A stretch of DNA of 64,000 nucleotides, taken from contig NZ_JBGRUO010000003.1 in NCBI RefSeq assembly GCF_041537905.1, forward strand, positions 248,001 to 312,000, in the 5' to 3' direction. Below are positions 40,804 to 47,471 of this stretch, in pieces. Source of the stretch: Ruegeria_C sp041537905. GTDB lineage: Bacteria; Pseudomonadota; Alphaproteobacteria; Rhodobacterales; Rhodobacteraceae. A program made the position numbers and the translations under genes. Each line of letters opens with the position of its first letter. Positions within the stretch are counted from its first letter, which is position 1. The notes under the pieces were generated by a model. The model saw only the letters and a program-made list of their open reading frames with translations, made no database searches and was not told where the DNA came from.

Positions 40804-41073
40804 ATGCTCTGCCGTCTGCATCCCGACCAAGCCGATAGCTTCGCGTTCTTGCCCGCCATTCTGGCTTTGTCAGATGTGCAGATCGCCAAATATCCCGATG
40901 GGCGGCGGACCCAAGCGGGTATTCTGTCTATCGGACAAGTGAATGAGCAGCGATTTCAACGGTCTCACCTTGCGACCGACCCCATCGGCGGCGTTTTGAA
41001 GCTTGGCTCAAGCCCGTCGGATTTCGCGACGGTTGCTGAAGCAAGTTTTATGCTGGGGGAGATTGACCACTGA
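40804..41073 (+). pseudogene. nuoE 5' fragment, apparently fused to a nuoD-like 3' end
   Basis: An 89-residue frame whose first 34 residues (MLCRLHPDQADSFAFLPA... to KYPDGR) match the true NuoE start (MLRRLHPEQPESFAFTPA... to KYPDDR) at about 22 positions; after that the match fades. The cluster cysteines of NuoE are absent, so it cannot replace NuoE. Its last codons, ending LGEIDH then TGA, resemble the nuoD end FGEIDR, and the following gene starts in the stop codon just as after nuoD. It looks like the junction of an old tandem duplication. It may still be translated. Confidence 0.75.
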
Positions 41074-41339
41074 TGCGTGCGTTCTTTGTACCGGTTGTGT
41101 TGTGTCTTGCGGGTCCGGTCTGGGCCGAGCAGCCAGCCATCAGCGATCTTGTTGCTGATAGCGCTGTGCTGACCAGCATTCGCCCAAGCGTTGTTTTGCT
41201 TGAGGGCAAGACGATGGGCACCTTTGTCTGTCGTTTCAGAGTTACGGATGAAGACTTTGCCGCCTATGTGGCGGATGGCGAGATCGACCAATCCGCTGAT
41301 CGCGTGGTCTGCATTCCGATCGAGGAGCTAAACAACTAA
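41073..41339 (+). CDS. Secreted 88-residue hypothetical protein before nuoE
   Basis: A small exported protein with signal MRAFFVPVVLCLAGPVWAEQ. The mature part of about 70 residues includes TSIRPSVVLLEGKTMGTFVC and ADRVVCIPIEELN, with two cysteines that could pair. The ATG shares one base with the preceding stop, and the nuoE ATG follows directly after its TAA. Its location corresponds to that of the 40326 gene (each follows a nuoD-like end), so the two could be diverged copies of one secreted gene, though sequence similarity beyond the signal is not evident. Function unknown. Confidence 0.65.
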   Translation: MRAFFVPVVLCLAGPVWAEQPAISDLVADSAVLTSIRPSVVLLEGKTMGTFVCRFRVTDEDFAAYVADGEIDQSADRVVCIPIEELNN

Positions 41340-42476
41340 ATGCTGCGCCGTCTTCATCCCGAGCAACCCGAAAGCTTCGCCTTCACGCCCGCCAATCTGG
41401 CCTGGGCCGAGGGGCAGATCACCAAATATCCCGACGATCGGCAGGCCTCGGCGATCATCCCGCTTCTGTGGCGTGCGCAAGAACAGGAGGGGTGGCTCAG
41501 CCGTCCAGCCATCGAAGCGGTCGCCGATATGCTGGGCATGGCTTATATCCGAGCGCTGGAAGTGGCCTCGTTCTACTTCATGTTCCAGCTGCAACCGGTT
41601 GGGTCCGTTGCGCATATCCAGATCTGCGGCACCACATCCTGCATGATTTGCGGGGCTGAAGACCTGGTCGCGGTCTGCAAGGAAAAGATCGCCGAGAAAC
41701 CGCATGTGGTTTCTGCCGATGGCAAGTTTTCCTGGGAAGAGGTGGAGTGCCTCGGGTCTTGCACCAACGCGCCGATGGCGCAGATCGGCAAGGACTATTA
41801 CGAGGATCTGACCACCGAAAGCCTGGCCCGGATCATTGACGAGATGGCGGCGGGCAAGGTGCCCACGCCGGGGCCGCAGAACGGGCGCTATGCTTGCGAG
41901 CCGTTGAGCGGGCTGACCAACCTGACCGAGCATGAGGCCGGCAAACCCGCCCAGAACGCCTCGGTCGCGCTGGCCACGGATATCGGCGACACGATCAAGC
42001 GGATCGATGGTACCGAGGTGCCGCTGCTGACCCCTTGGGTGGGCAAGGATGGCAAGGTCGTCAGCCGCGACGCCAAGGACATGCCGCCGCCCGCGCCCGA
42101 GGCGCCGAAACCGGCGGTGAAGCAGGCGGCGGAGGCAAAACCCGCAAAGCCCGAACCTGCGAAAGCCGCATCGGATACCACCAAGGAAGAGGCGCCGGAA
42201 ACGCTGGAGGGCGCACGCGGGGGCAAGCCGGATGACCTCAAGCTGCTCAAGGGGGTCGGGCCGAAACTGGAACAGACGCTAAATGAACTTGGGTTCTATC
42301 ATTTCGACCAGATCGCCGCATGGACGCCGATCCATATCGCCTGGGTCGACAGCCGCTTGAAATTCAAGGGCCGGATCGAACGGGATGGCTGGATCGCCCA
42401 GGCTGCTGATCTGGCCGCGGGCAAAGAAACCGAATTCGCAAAACGCGCCAAGAAAGACGGGAAGAACGAAGACTGA
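41340..42476 (+). CDS. nuoE: NADH-quinone oxidoreductase subunit E with C-terminal helix-hairpin-helix-like extension
   Basis: A [2Fe-2S] N1a subunit of the NADH dehydrogenase module. The first 170 residues are the classic 24-kDa domain, with cluster ligands in HIQICGTTSCMICGAEDLVA and VECLGSCTNAPMAQIGKDYY. The 378-residue length is about twice that of E. coli NuoE. After an Ala/Pro/Lys-rich linker (residues 235-290) a terminal domain reads DDLKLLKGVGPKLEQTLNEL, with GVGPKLEQ, as in alphaproteobacterial NuoE-linked helix-hairpin-helix-like domains. The ATG follows the previous stop without a gap. Confidence 0.95.
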   Translation: MLRRLHPEQPESFAFTPANLAWAEGQITKYPDDRQASAIIPLLWRAQEQEGWLSRPAIEAVADMLGMAYIRALEVASFYFMFQLQPVGSVAHIQICGTTSCMICGAEDLVAVCKEKIAEKPHVVSADGKFSWEEVECLGSCTNAPMAQIGKDYYEDLTTESLARIIDEMAAGKVPTPGPQNGRYACEPLSGLTNLTEHEAGKPAQNASVALATDIGDTIKRIDGTEVPLLTPWVGKDGKVVSRDAKDMPPPAPEAPKPAVKQAAEAKPAKPEPAKAASDTTKEEAPETLEGARGGKPDDLKLLKGVGPKLEQTLNELGFYHFDQIAAWTPIHIAWVDSRLKFKGRIERDGWIAQAADLAAGKETEFAKRAKKDGKNED

Positions 42477-42497
42477 GCACGATAAGGGAGACGACAG

Positions 42498-43010
42498 ATG
42501 ACCGGTACAAGCAATCAGAAAAGCTGCGCAGCGCGCGGCTGGCGCGCGGCGGCCTTTGGGGGCGTCGGCTTTGCGGTGTTGTACATGGTCATCGGCGGTG
42601 CGGGGCTGATCGGTGCAGTGATCGCCGGGCTGGTGGTGTTTGGCGCGATCGGCTTTGTGGTGTCGCGTTTCCTTTGTCCGGATGCGAAAGAGGAAAACAC
42701 CCCTGCGCCCGCGCCGAAACCTGCGGCCAAACCTACTCCAGCGCCCGAGGCTGCGGCACCCGTGCCCGCGCCTGAGCCAGAGGCGCCATCGCCCGCACCT
42801 GAGCCAGCGCCTGCTCCGGTGGCAGAGGCTCCGGTAGCAGCGGCGGTGGAGCCCGAACCGGTTGCCGCTGCGGCGCCCGCCGAGGCGCCCGCTCCGACGG
42901 CAAATGCACCGGTGGAAGCTGTCGTGAAACCCTCGACCGTACTGGCCGGGGAACAGGAACTTGCCAGCCGCAAGGGCAGCTGGCGCTACGAAGGAAAAGC
43001 CGCCGGTTAG
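42498..43010 (+). CDS. Membrane-anchored Ala/Pro-rich protein between nuoE and nuoF
   Basis: A 170-residue protein. An N-terminal cytoplasmic stretch with a cysteine (MTGTSNQKSCAARGWRAAAF) leads to two close hydrophobic segments (VGFAVLYMVIGGAGLIGAVI and AGLVVFGAIGFVVSRFL), then about 85 residues of Ala/Pro/Glu-rich low-complexity sequence. It ends with a short non-repetitive tail (STVLAGEQELASRKGSWRYE). Proteins of this make-up occur at this place in other Rhodobacteraceae as I recall them. The tail resembles a partner-binding tip on a flexible stalk, which is an inference. Confidence 0.7.
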   Translation: MTGTSNQKSCAARGWRAAAFGGVGFAVLYMVIGGAGLIGAVIAGLVVFGAIGFVVSRFLCPDAKEENTPAPAPKPAAKPTPAPEAAAPVPAPEPEAPSPAPEPAPAPVAEAPVAAAVEPEPVAAAAPAEAPAPTANAPVEAVVKPSTVLAGEQELASRKGSWRYEGKAAG

Positions 43011-43024
43011 GTGGCAAGACGTGA

Positions 43025-43246
43025 ATGGACAAGGAACAGGCCATCGCCCGCAAGGGCCGCCATATCGGGATAGTTATCGCCGTCACCATGGTGGCGTGGC
43101 TGGCGCTGACCCTGTTCATTGGTCCGGCGATCGGTTTGCCGGGCCGTTATGCGCTGCTGTTTGACCTCGCCGCTCTGGCCGGGTTCGTCTATGCGGGCGT
43201 CAATATTTTGCAACTCTGGCGCATGCGCCGGGACAGTCAGGGATAA
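43025..43246 (+). CDS. DUF5337 family small membrane protein
   Basis: A 73-residue protein with two predicted transmembrane helices: MDKEQAIARKGRHIGIVIAV, TMVAWLALTLFIGPAIGLPG, and LLFDLAALAGFVYAGVNILQ, then a basic tail LWRMRRDSQG. I recognise it as DUF5337, a Rhodobacterales family typically found just upstream of nuoF. The conserved neighbourhood suggests a complex I-related role, such as assembly or stability, not shown by sequence. It is 14 bases after the Ala/Pro-rich gene and six bases before nuoF. Confidence 0.8.
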   Translation: MDKEQAIARKGRHIGIVIAVTMVAWLALTLFIGPAIGLPGRYALLFDLAALAGFVYAGVNILQLWRMRRDSQG

Positions 43247-43252
43247 CCGGCG

Positions 43253-44551
43253 ATGCTGAAAGATCAGGACCGCATCTTTACCAACCTCTACGGGATGCAT
43301 GACCGCACGCTGAAGGGCGCTCAGGCGCGCGGCCACTGGGATGGCACCGCAGGTATTATCCAGAAGGGCCGCGACTGGATCATTCAGAACATGAAGGATA
43401 GCGGCTTGCGCGGACGCGGTGGCGCGGGCTTTCCCACCGGTCTGAAATGGTCTTTCATGCCCAAGGAAAGCGATGGACGGCCTGCCTATCTTGTGGTCAA
43501 TGCCGATGAATCCGAGCCCGGCACCTGCAAAGACCGCGAGATCATGCGCCATGATCCGCACACGCTGATCGAAGGCTGCCTGATCGCGTCTTTCGCGATG
43601 AACGCCCATGCCTGCTATATCTACATTCGCGGCGAGTATATCCGCGAGAAAGAGGCGCTGCAGGCCGCGATTGACGAGGCCTATGATGCCGGTCTTGTCG
43701 GGCGCAACGCGGCAGGCTCGGGTTGGGATTTCGACATCTTCCTGCATCACGGGGCGGGCGCCTATATCTGCGGCGAGGAAACCGCGCTGCTGGAAAGCCT
43801 TGAGGGGCGAAAGGGCATGCCGCGGATGAAGCCTCCGTTTCCTGCCGGGGCGGGGCTTTATGGCTGCCCGACCACGGTGAACAACGTGGAATCCATCGCC
43901 GTTGTGCCCACCATTCTGCGGCGCGGGCCGGACTGGTTCAGCGGGTTTGGTCGGCAGAACAATGCGGGCACCAAGCTCTTTGCGATCTCGGGCCATGTGA
44001 ACAACCCCTGCGTCGTCGAAGAGGCGATGTCGATCCCGTTCGAGCAGTTGATCGAGACCCATTGCGGCGGCATTCGCGGTGGTTGGGACAACTTGCTGGC
44101 GGTGATCCCCGGCGGCTCGTCCGTGCCTTGCGTGCGCGGTGAGAACATGCGCGACGCGATCATGGATTTCGACCATCTGCGCAACGATCTGGGCTCGGGC
44201 CTGGGCACGGCGGCGGTGATCGTGATGGACAAATCCACCGATATCATCAAGGCGATCTGGCGGCTGTCGAAATTCTACAAACACGAAAGCTGCGGCCAGT
44301 GTACGCCCTGCCGTGAGGGCACCGGCTGGATGATGCGGGTGATGGACCGTCTGGTGCGGGGTGAGGCCGAGTTGGAAGAAATCGACATGCTGTTCGACGT
44401 GACCAAACAGGTCGAGGGCCACACGATCTGCGCTCTGGGCGATGCGGCGGCTTGGCCGATCCAGGGCCTGATCCGCAACTTCCGCGAAGAGATTGAGGAC
44501 CGCATCAAGGCGCAGAAATCCGGGCGTATGGGCGCGATGGCGGCAGAATGA
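43253..44551 (+). CDS. nuoF: NADH-quinone oxidoreductase subunit F
   Basis: A 432-residue NADH-oxidising subunit binding FMN and cluster N3. Visible are the nucleotide loop GLRGRGGAGFPTGLKWSFMP, the FMN-site VVNADESEPGTCKDREIMRH, YICGEETALLESLEGRKGMP, and the cluster ligands in KHESCGQCTPCREGTGWMMR with the later ICALGDAAAWPIQG. All catalytic elements are intact. The stop overlaps the ATG of the secreted DUF5333-like gene at 44548. Between nuoF and nuoG six accessory genes intervene, the largest insertion in the operon. Confidence 0.97.
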   Translation: MLKDQDRIFTNLYGMHDRTLKGAQARGHWDGTAGIIQKGRDWIIQNMKDSGLRGRGGAGFPTGLKWSFMPKESDGRPAYLVVNADESEPGTCKDREIMRHDPHTLIEGCLIASFAMNAHACYIYIRGEYIREKEALQAAIDEAYDAGLVGRNAAGSGWDFDIFLHHGAGAYICGEETALLESLEGRKGMPRMKPPFPAGAGLYGCPTTVNNVESIAVVPTILRRGPDWFSGFGRQNNAGTKLFAISGHVNNPCVVEEAMSIPFEQLIETHCGGIRGGWDNLLAVIPGGSSVPCVRGENMRDAIMDFDHLRNDLGSGLGTAAVIVMDKSTDIIKAIWRLSKFYKHESCGQCTPCREGTGWMMRVMDRLVRGEAELEEIDMLFDVTKQVEGHTICALGDAAAWPIQGLIRNFREEIEDRIKAQKSGRMGAMAAE

Positions 44552-44955
44552 AAGCTAAAAATCAAGACATAGTACTTGTGGCCGCTATGACCGTGAGCAT
44601 TGTGACATGTGCGACAACCGTGACCGCAGCACCCAAGGTGGCCTATGAACAAGCTGTAGGGGAGGCCGCCGCGGCGTGGTGGATGAGCGACGAGTGCACG
44701 GGCATCGGCCATTTGGGCAAGGATTATCAACAGTTTGTTTTTGCCGTATCCGACGCGACCGTTGCGCAGGGGCTGCGCCGGCAAAAGATGCGGCGCTTGT
44801 TGTTTTACGGACAGACAGAATGGCAGCAGCAGATGGGAAAGGCCGTTTTGGCTGATCGCGGCATCTTGCATAAGGGAAGCAAGGAATTTTGCGCGTTTGC
44901 GCAGAAAGTTGCCGGGACTAATGATGCGATCGGGCGTTTTCTGATCAAGGAGTAA
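44548..44955 (+). CDS. Secreted DUF5333-like protein, diverged copy after nuoF
   Basis: A 135-residue predicted periplasmic protein. The signal region is MKAKNQDIVLVAAMTVSIVT followed by CATTVTAA. Two mature cysteines at residues 50 (WWMSDECTGIGHL) and 115 (KEFCAFAQKVAG) are 65 residues apart, and exactly 20 residues follow the second, ending DAIGRFLIKE. The same layout and ending occur in the proteins at 46350 (SAVGVYLRAR) and 46757 (TLLGSFMKAD), so I class it as a distant paralogue. The ATG overlaps the nuoF stop by four bases. Function unknown. Confidence 0.7.
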   Translation: MKAKNQDIVLVAAMTVSIVTCATTVTAAPKVAYEQAVGEAAAAWWMSDECTGIGHLGKDYQQFVFAVSDATVAQGLRRQKMRRLLFYGQTEWQQQMGKAVLADRGILHKGSKEFCAFAQKVAGTNDAIGRFLIKE

Positions 44956-44959
44956 CTTA

Positions 44960-45376
44960 ATGGAACCGTTTCTCGCATATTCCCACGCAATCGCCTCGCT
45001 GGTGATCTTTACCTTGATCATTCTGATCATGGCGCCCTTCACCGCGCTGGCCAAGCAGGCCAAGGGGTTGGCCCCGGGTGCGACACCCGAGCAGGACTAT
45101 TCCGACCGCGCCTACCGCATGAACCGGGCCTATCTGAACTGTACCGAGACGCTGCCCGCCTATCTTACCGTTGTGGTCGCGGCGATCCTGGTGGGGGCAA
45201 GCCCGTTCTGGGTGAACCTGCTGGCCTCGCTGGCACTGTTGGCGCGCATCCTGATGCTGGTCATCCATGTGCAGGGGCTGGGCGGCCCGAATATGAGCCT
45301 GCGCTCTTTCGCTTATGTGGGCGGTTGGCTCTGCATGATCCTGATCGGCCTCATGGCATTGGTGAGGCTGTTTTGA
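44960..45376 (+). CDS. MAPEG-family membrane protein
   Basis: A 138-residue four-helix membrane protein. EPFLAYSHAIASLVIFTLII, then DYSDRAYRMNRAYLNCTETL (the RxxRxxxNxxE-like motif of MAPEG proteins), LPAYLTVVVAAILVGASPFW and a final helix near MILIGLMALVRLF. MAPEG proteins include glutathione-dependent transferases and peroxidases acting on lipids or electrophiles; the conserved Arg/Asn/Glu segment is present, but catalysis is not established for most bacterial members. It lies five bases after the DUF5333-like gene, and its stop overlaps the next ATG (TGATG). Confidence 0.85.
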   Translation: MEPFLAYSHAIASLVIFTLIILIMAPFTALAKQAKGLAPGATPEQDYSDRAYRMNRAYLNCTETLPAYLTVVVAAILVGASPFWVNLLASLALLARILMLVIHVQGLGGPNMSLRSFAYVGGWLCMILIGLMALVRLF

Positions 45377-45876
45377 TGCAACCTGACGGATATCATCTGG
45401 CCGAGCTCAATATCGGCCGCCTTCTGGCGCCCACCGACGACCCGCGCGTGGCCGATTTCATGGCCAATCTCGACCGGATCAATGGGCTGGGCAAACGGAT
45501 GCCGGGCTTTGTCTGGATGATGGAAGGGTCGGGCGAGCCGGGAACCGGCAATACCGAGAACGCCATTGAGGGTGATCCGCAACTGGTGTCCAATCTGACC
45601 GTCTGGGAAGACGTGACCAGCCTGGAACGCTTTGTCTGGGGCACGGTCCACAAGCAGTTCTACGAGCGCCGGGCCGAGTGGTTCGAACTGCTGGGCAAGA
45701 TGCATTTCGTGATGTGGTGGGTGCCTGCGGGGCATGAACCCACGCTGGACGAGGCGCTTGACCGGTTGGATCATTTGAACGCGCAGGGGGCCAGTGAACA
45801 TGCCTTCGACTGGGCCTATCTGGCTGATGCCAAGATGTGGCGTAGCCACGGCTGTATGCCGGTCGCGGCGGAATAG
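45376..45876 (+). CDS. DUF3291 family protein
   Basis: A 166-residue cytoplasmic protein of the DUF3291 dimeric alpha-beta-barrel family. MQPDGYHLAELNIGRLLAPT starts the first module, GFVWMMEGSGEPGTG is in the middle, and NLTVWEDVTSLERFVWGTVH with MHFVMWWVPAGHEPTLDEAL closes it. Relatives are related in fold to ABM-type monooxygenases and haem-degrading proteins, without proven function. The ATG at 45376 shares a base with the MAPEG stop; an in-frame start 51 bases upstream lies inside that gene and is rejected. A lipoprotein gene follows after nine bases. Confidence 0.82.
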   Translation: MQPDGYHLAELNIGRLLAPTDDPRVADFMANLDRINGLGKRMPGFVWMMEGSGEPGTGNTENAIEGDPQLVSNLTVWEDVTSLERFVWGTVHKQFYERRAEWFELLGKMHFVMWWVPAGHEPTLDEALDRLDHLNAQGASEHAFDWAYLADAKMWRSHGCMPVAAE

Positions 45877-45885
45877 GGAACAAGA

Positions 45886-46251
45886 ATGTCTGCACCAGGT
45901 CTCCTCCACCGATCTTTGAAGCCTGCGCTGGTCCTGTGTCTTGCCGGGGCGCTTGCCGCCTGCGGCCAAAGCGAGAAGGACCAGATCCTGTTTGACGGCC
46001 AAGCCTTCCGTACCAAGGCCTCTGCGGTGGACAAGCGCAGAACTCGGGCGGAGTTCACGGTGACCATCGATGATGTCACCCGTTCGCTGGATGGCGCGCG
46101 CGAGGCGGGGCGCTATCAGGGCACGCGGTATTGCATCGAGAATTACGGCAATTCCGATATCAAATGGGCCGTCGGGCCGGATACAGACCCGGCACAGTTG
46201 CGGGTGGTGGATGGTCGGCTGACCTTTCAGGGAATCTGTCAGCGCCCATGA
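45886..46251 (+). CDS. Small lipoprotein embedded between nuoF and nuoG
   Basis: A 121-residue predicted lipoprotein. The signal MSAPGLLHRSLKPALVLCLA ends with the lipobox LAACG, making Cys26 the acylated residue. The mature domain of about 95 residues contains DQILFDGQAFRTKASAVDKR, FTVTIDDVTRSLDGAREAGR, GTRYCIENYGNSDIKWAVGP and FQGICQRP, with two cysteines likely paired. The ATG is nine bases after the DUF3291 stop, and a 98-base spacer without a clear gene follows. It resembles other Rhodobacteraceae nuo-linked lipoproteins in my memory, but no family name is certain. Confidence 0.75.
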   Translation: MSAPGLLHRSLKPALVLCLAGALAACGQSEKDQILFDGQAFRTKASAVDKRRTRAEFTVTIDDVTRSLDGAREAGRYQGTRYCIENYGNSDIKWAVGPDTDPAQLRVVDGRLTFQGICQRP

Positions 46252-46349
46252 GCATGTCTGGGGCATATCCTCGCCAATGGCGGTTGCTGTTATTGAATAG
46301 CACACGCGCAGTTGTTCGTTCTGGTGCGTCTGGAACGAAAGGAAATCCC

Positions 46350-46754
46350 ATGACCTATTGCAAAGCGGCCCTGATTGCTCTGGCCCTGACCCTGCCAACG
46401 ATGGTTTGGGCAAAACCGCCCCTGCGCGACGTGCCCGAGATCGACAACGAGCTTTATTTCATCGCCATCGCCAATGAGATCGACAAGCAATGCGACAGCA
46501 TCAGCGGTCGTAGGCTGAAGGCGATCGGGGTGATCTGGGACCTGAAATCCAAGGCCAACGCGCTTGGTTACTCGGATCGCGAAATCCGCGCCTATGTGGA
46601 TTCGGACACCGAAAAGGCCCGCATGCGCCGCAAGGGCGAGGCCTACCTGGCGCAGAATGGCGTCAGCTATGACAAGCCGGAAAGCTTCTGCGTGCTTGGT
46701 CGCGCGGAGATCGACAGAAACAGCGCCGTTGGCGTGTATTTGAGGGCGCGGTGA
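46350..46754 (+). CDS. DUF5333 family secreted protein
   Basis: A 134-residue exported protein: signal MTYCKAALIALALTLPTMVW followed by AKPPL, then PEIDNELYFIAIANEIDKQC, GVIWDLKSKANALGYSDREI and the terminal PESFCVLGRAEIDRNSAVGV. Cysteines 48 and 114 should form a disulfide in the periplasm. I recognise it as DUF5333, a family largely limited to Rhodobacterales and often beside nuo genes. The ATG at 46350 has AAAGGAAA upstream. A diverged copy follows at once, sharing four bases, and a third lies after nuoF. Function unknown. Confidence 0.82.
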   Translation: MTYCKAALIALALTLPTMVWAKPPLRDVPEIDNELYFIAIANEIDKQCDSISGRRLKAIGVIWDLKSKANALGYSDREIRAYVDSDTEKARMRRKGEAYLAQNGVSYDKPESFCVLGRAEIDRNSAVGVYLRAR

Positions 46755-46756
46755 CT

Positions 46757-47200
46757 ATGAGCATCAGACTATGCAAGAAAAGGTGGATGGGTGCCTTAGC
46801 AGGTGCTCTTTGTCTGCTTTTTGCAACCGAATCAGCCATTGCTCAAGCAGCGAAAGTCGACTTAGTGATTGCAAAAGTTGATGAAGTGGCAGAAGTGAGG
46901 AACGCCGCGTATTGGATTTCATTATTTTGCCCTGACATGACCGAAAATGGCGCGGTGGTTAACAAGACCTTCTCAAGCCTAGACAAAGAGCTTCATGCGG
47001 CGGGCGTGAAACCTAGAAAAAAGCGCCAGAAAATTCTTCAAGACGCTTTAGAAAGCACACAATCAGCGGACGCTGCTGACGCTTATTTGGCCAAGTATGG
47101 AATGACTCTGCACAAGAAACACTTGGATAAGATCTGTCCCTTGATGCGTCAGGAAATCAAAGACCGGACACTGCTCGGCTCATTCATGAAGGCGGATTGA
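46757..47200 (+). CDS. Secreted DUF5333-like protein, diverged copy upstream of nuoG
   Basis: A 147-residue exported protein. The signal is basic then hydrophobic (MSIRLCKKRWMGALAGALCL, LFATESAIAQ). The mature part resembles the neighbouring DUF5333 protein: AYWISLFCPDMTEN holds Cys58, AYLAKYGM parallels AYLAQNGV, and DKICPLMRQEIKDRTLLGSF leaves exactly 20 residues after Cys127. Its base composition is visibly more AT-rich than the 46350 gene, so the duplication is either old or one copy was acquired. A GTG six bases upstream overlapping the previous stop is an alternative start. Confidence 0.7.
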   Translation: MSIRLCKKRWMGALAGALCLLFATESAIAQAAKVDLVIAKVDEVAEVRNAAYWISLFCPDMTENGAVVNKTFSSLDKELHAAGVKPRKKRQKILQDALESTQSADAADAYLAKYGMTLHKKHLDKICPLMRQEIKDRTLLGSFMKAD

Positions 47201-47471
47201 TTGGTGTCTGGTACGGGTGGCCTCAGAACGTGTCGAGAAAAATCCGTTGGGCGATGTCTCGGTATGAGAGCTCGCGTAATAGGGACTTTCAAGCTCGCAG
47301 TACCTGCGATCCATTCGTCCCGTCAGATATCGACCAGCGGCTCGGCACGGTTCGGTGTTCAGACCAGCGCGGTCAAACCCACACTACGCGACGAACGCGG
47401 CATCCGGCGCTTCGCGAACAAGATTGCAAACGTGATGCCTAAGCAGGCATTGCCGAAAGGACAAATGATCC
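47201..47471. other. 271-base intergenic stretch before nuoG without a credible gene
   Basis: Two short overlapping open frames exist here (47197-47442 and 47201-47479), but both are basic, irregular sequences lacking a family pattern, good codon use or a ribosome binding site. It is the longest gap in the nuo operon and could hold an internal promoter, a small RNA or the remains of a gene. The last bases, GAAAGGACAAATGATCC, supply the nuoG ribosome binding site. Confidence 0.5.

Noticed and set aside
42710..42930. Repetitive Ala/Pro/Glu codons in the gene after nuoE as a DNA repeat array
   Set aside because: Units are irregular and in frame; it is low-complexity protein sequence, not a CRISPR or satellite array.
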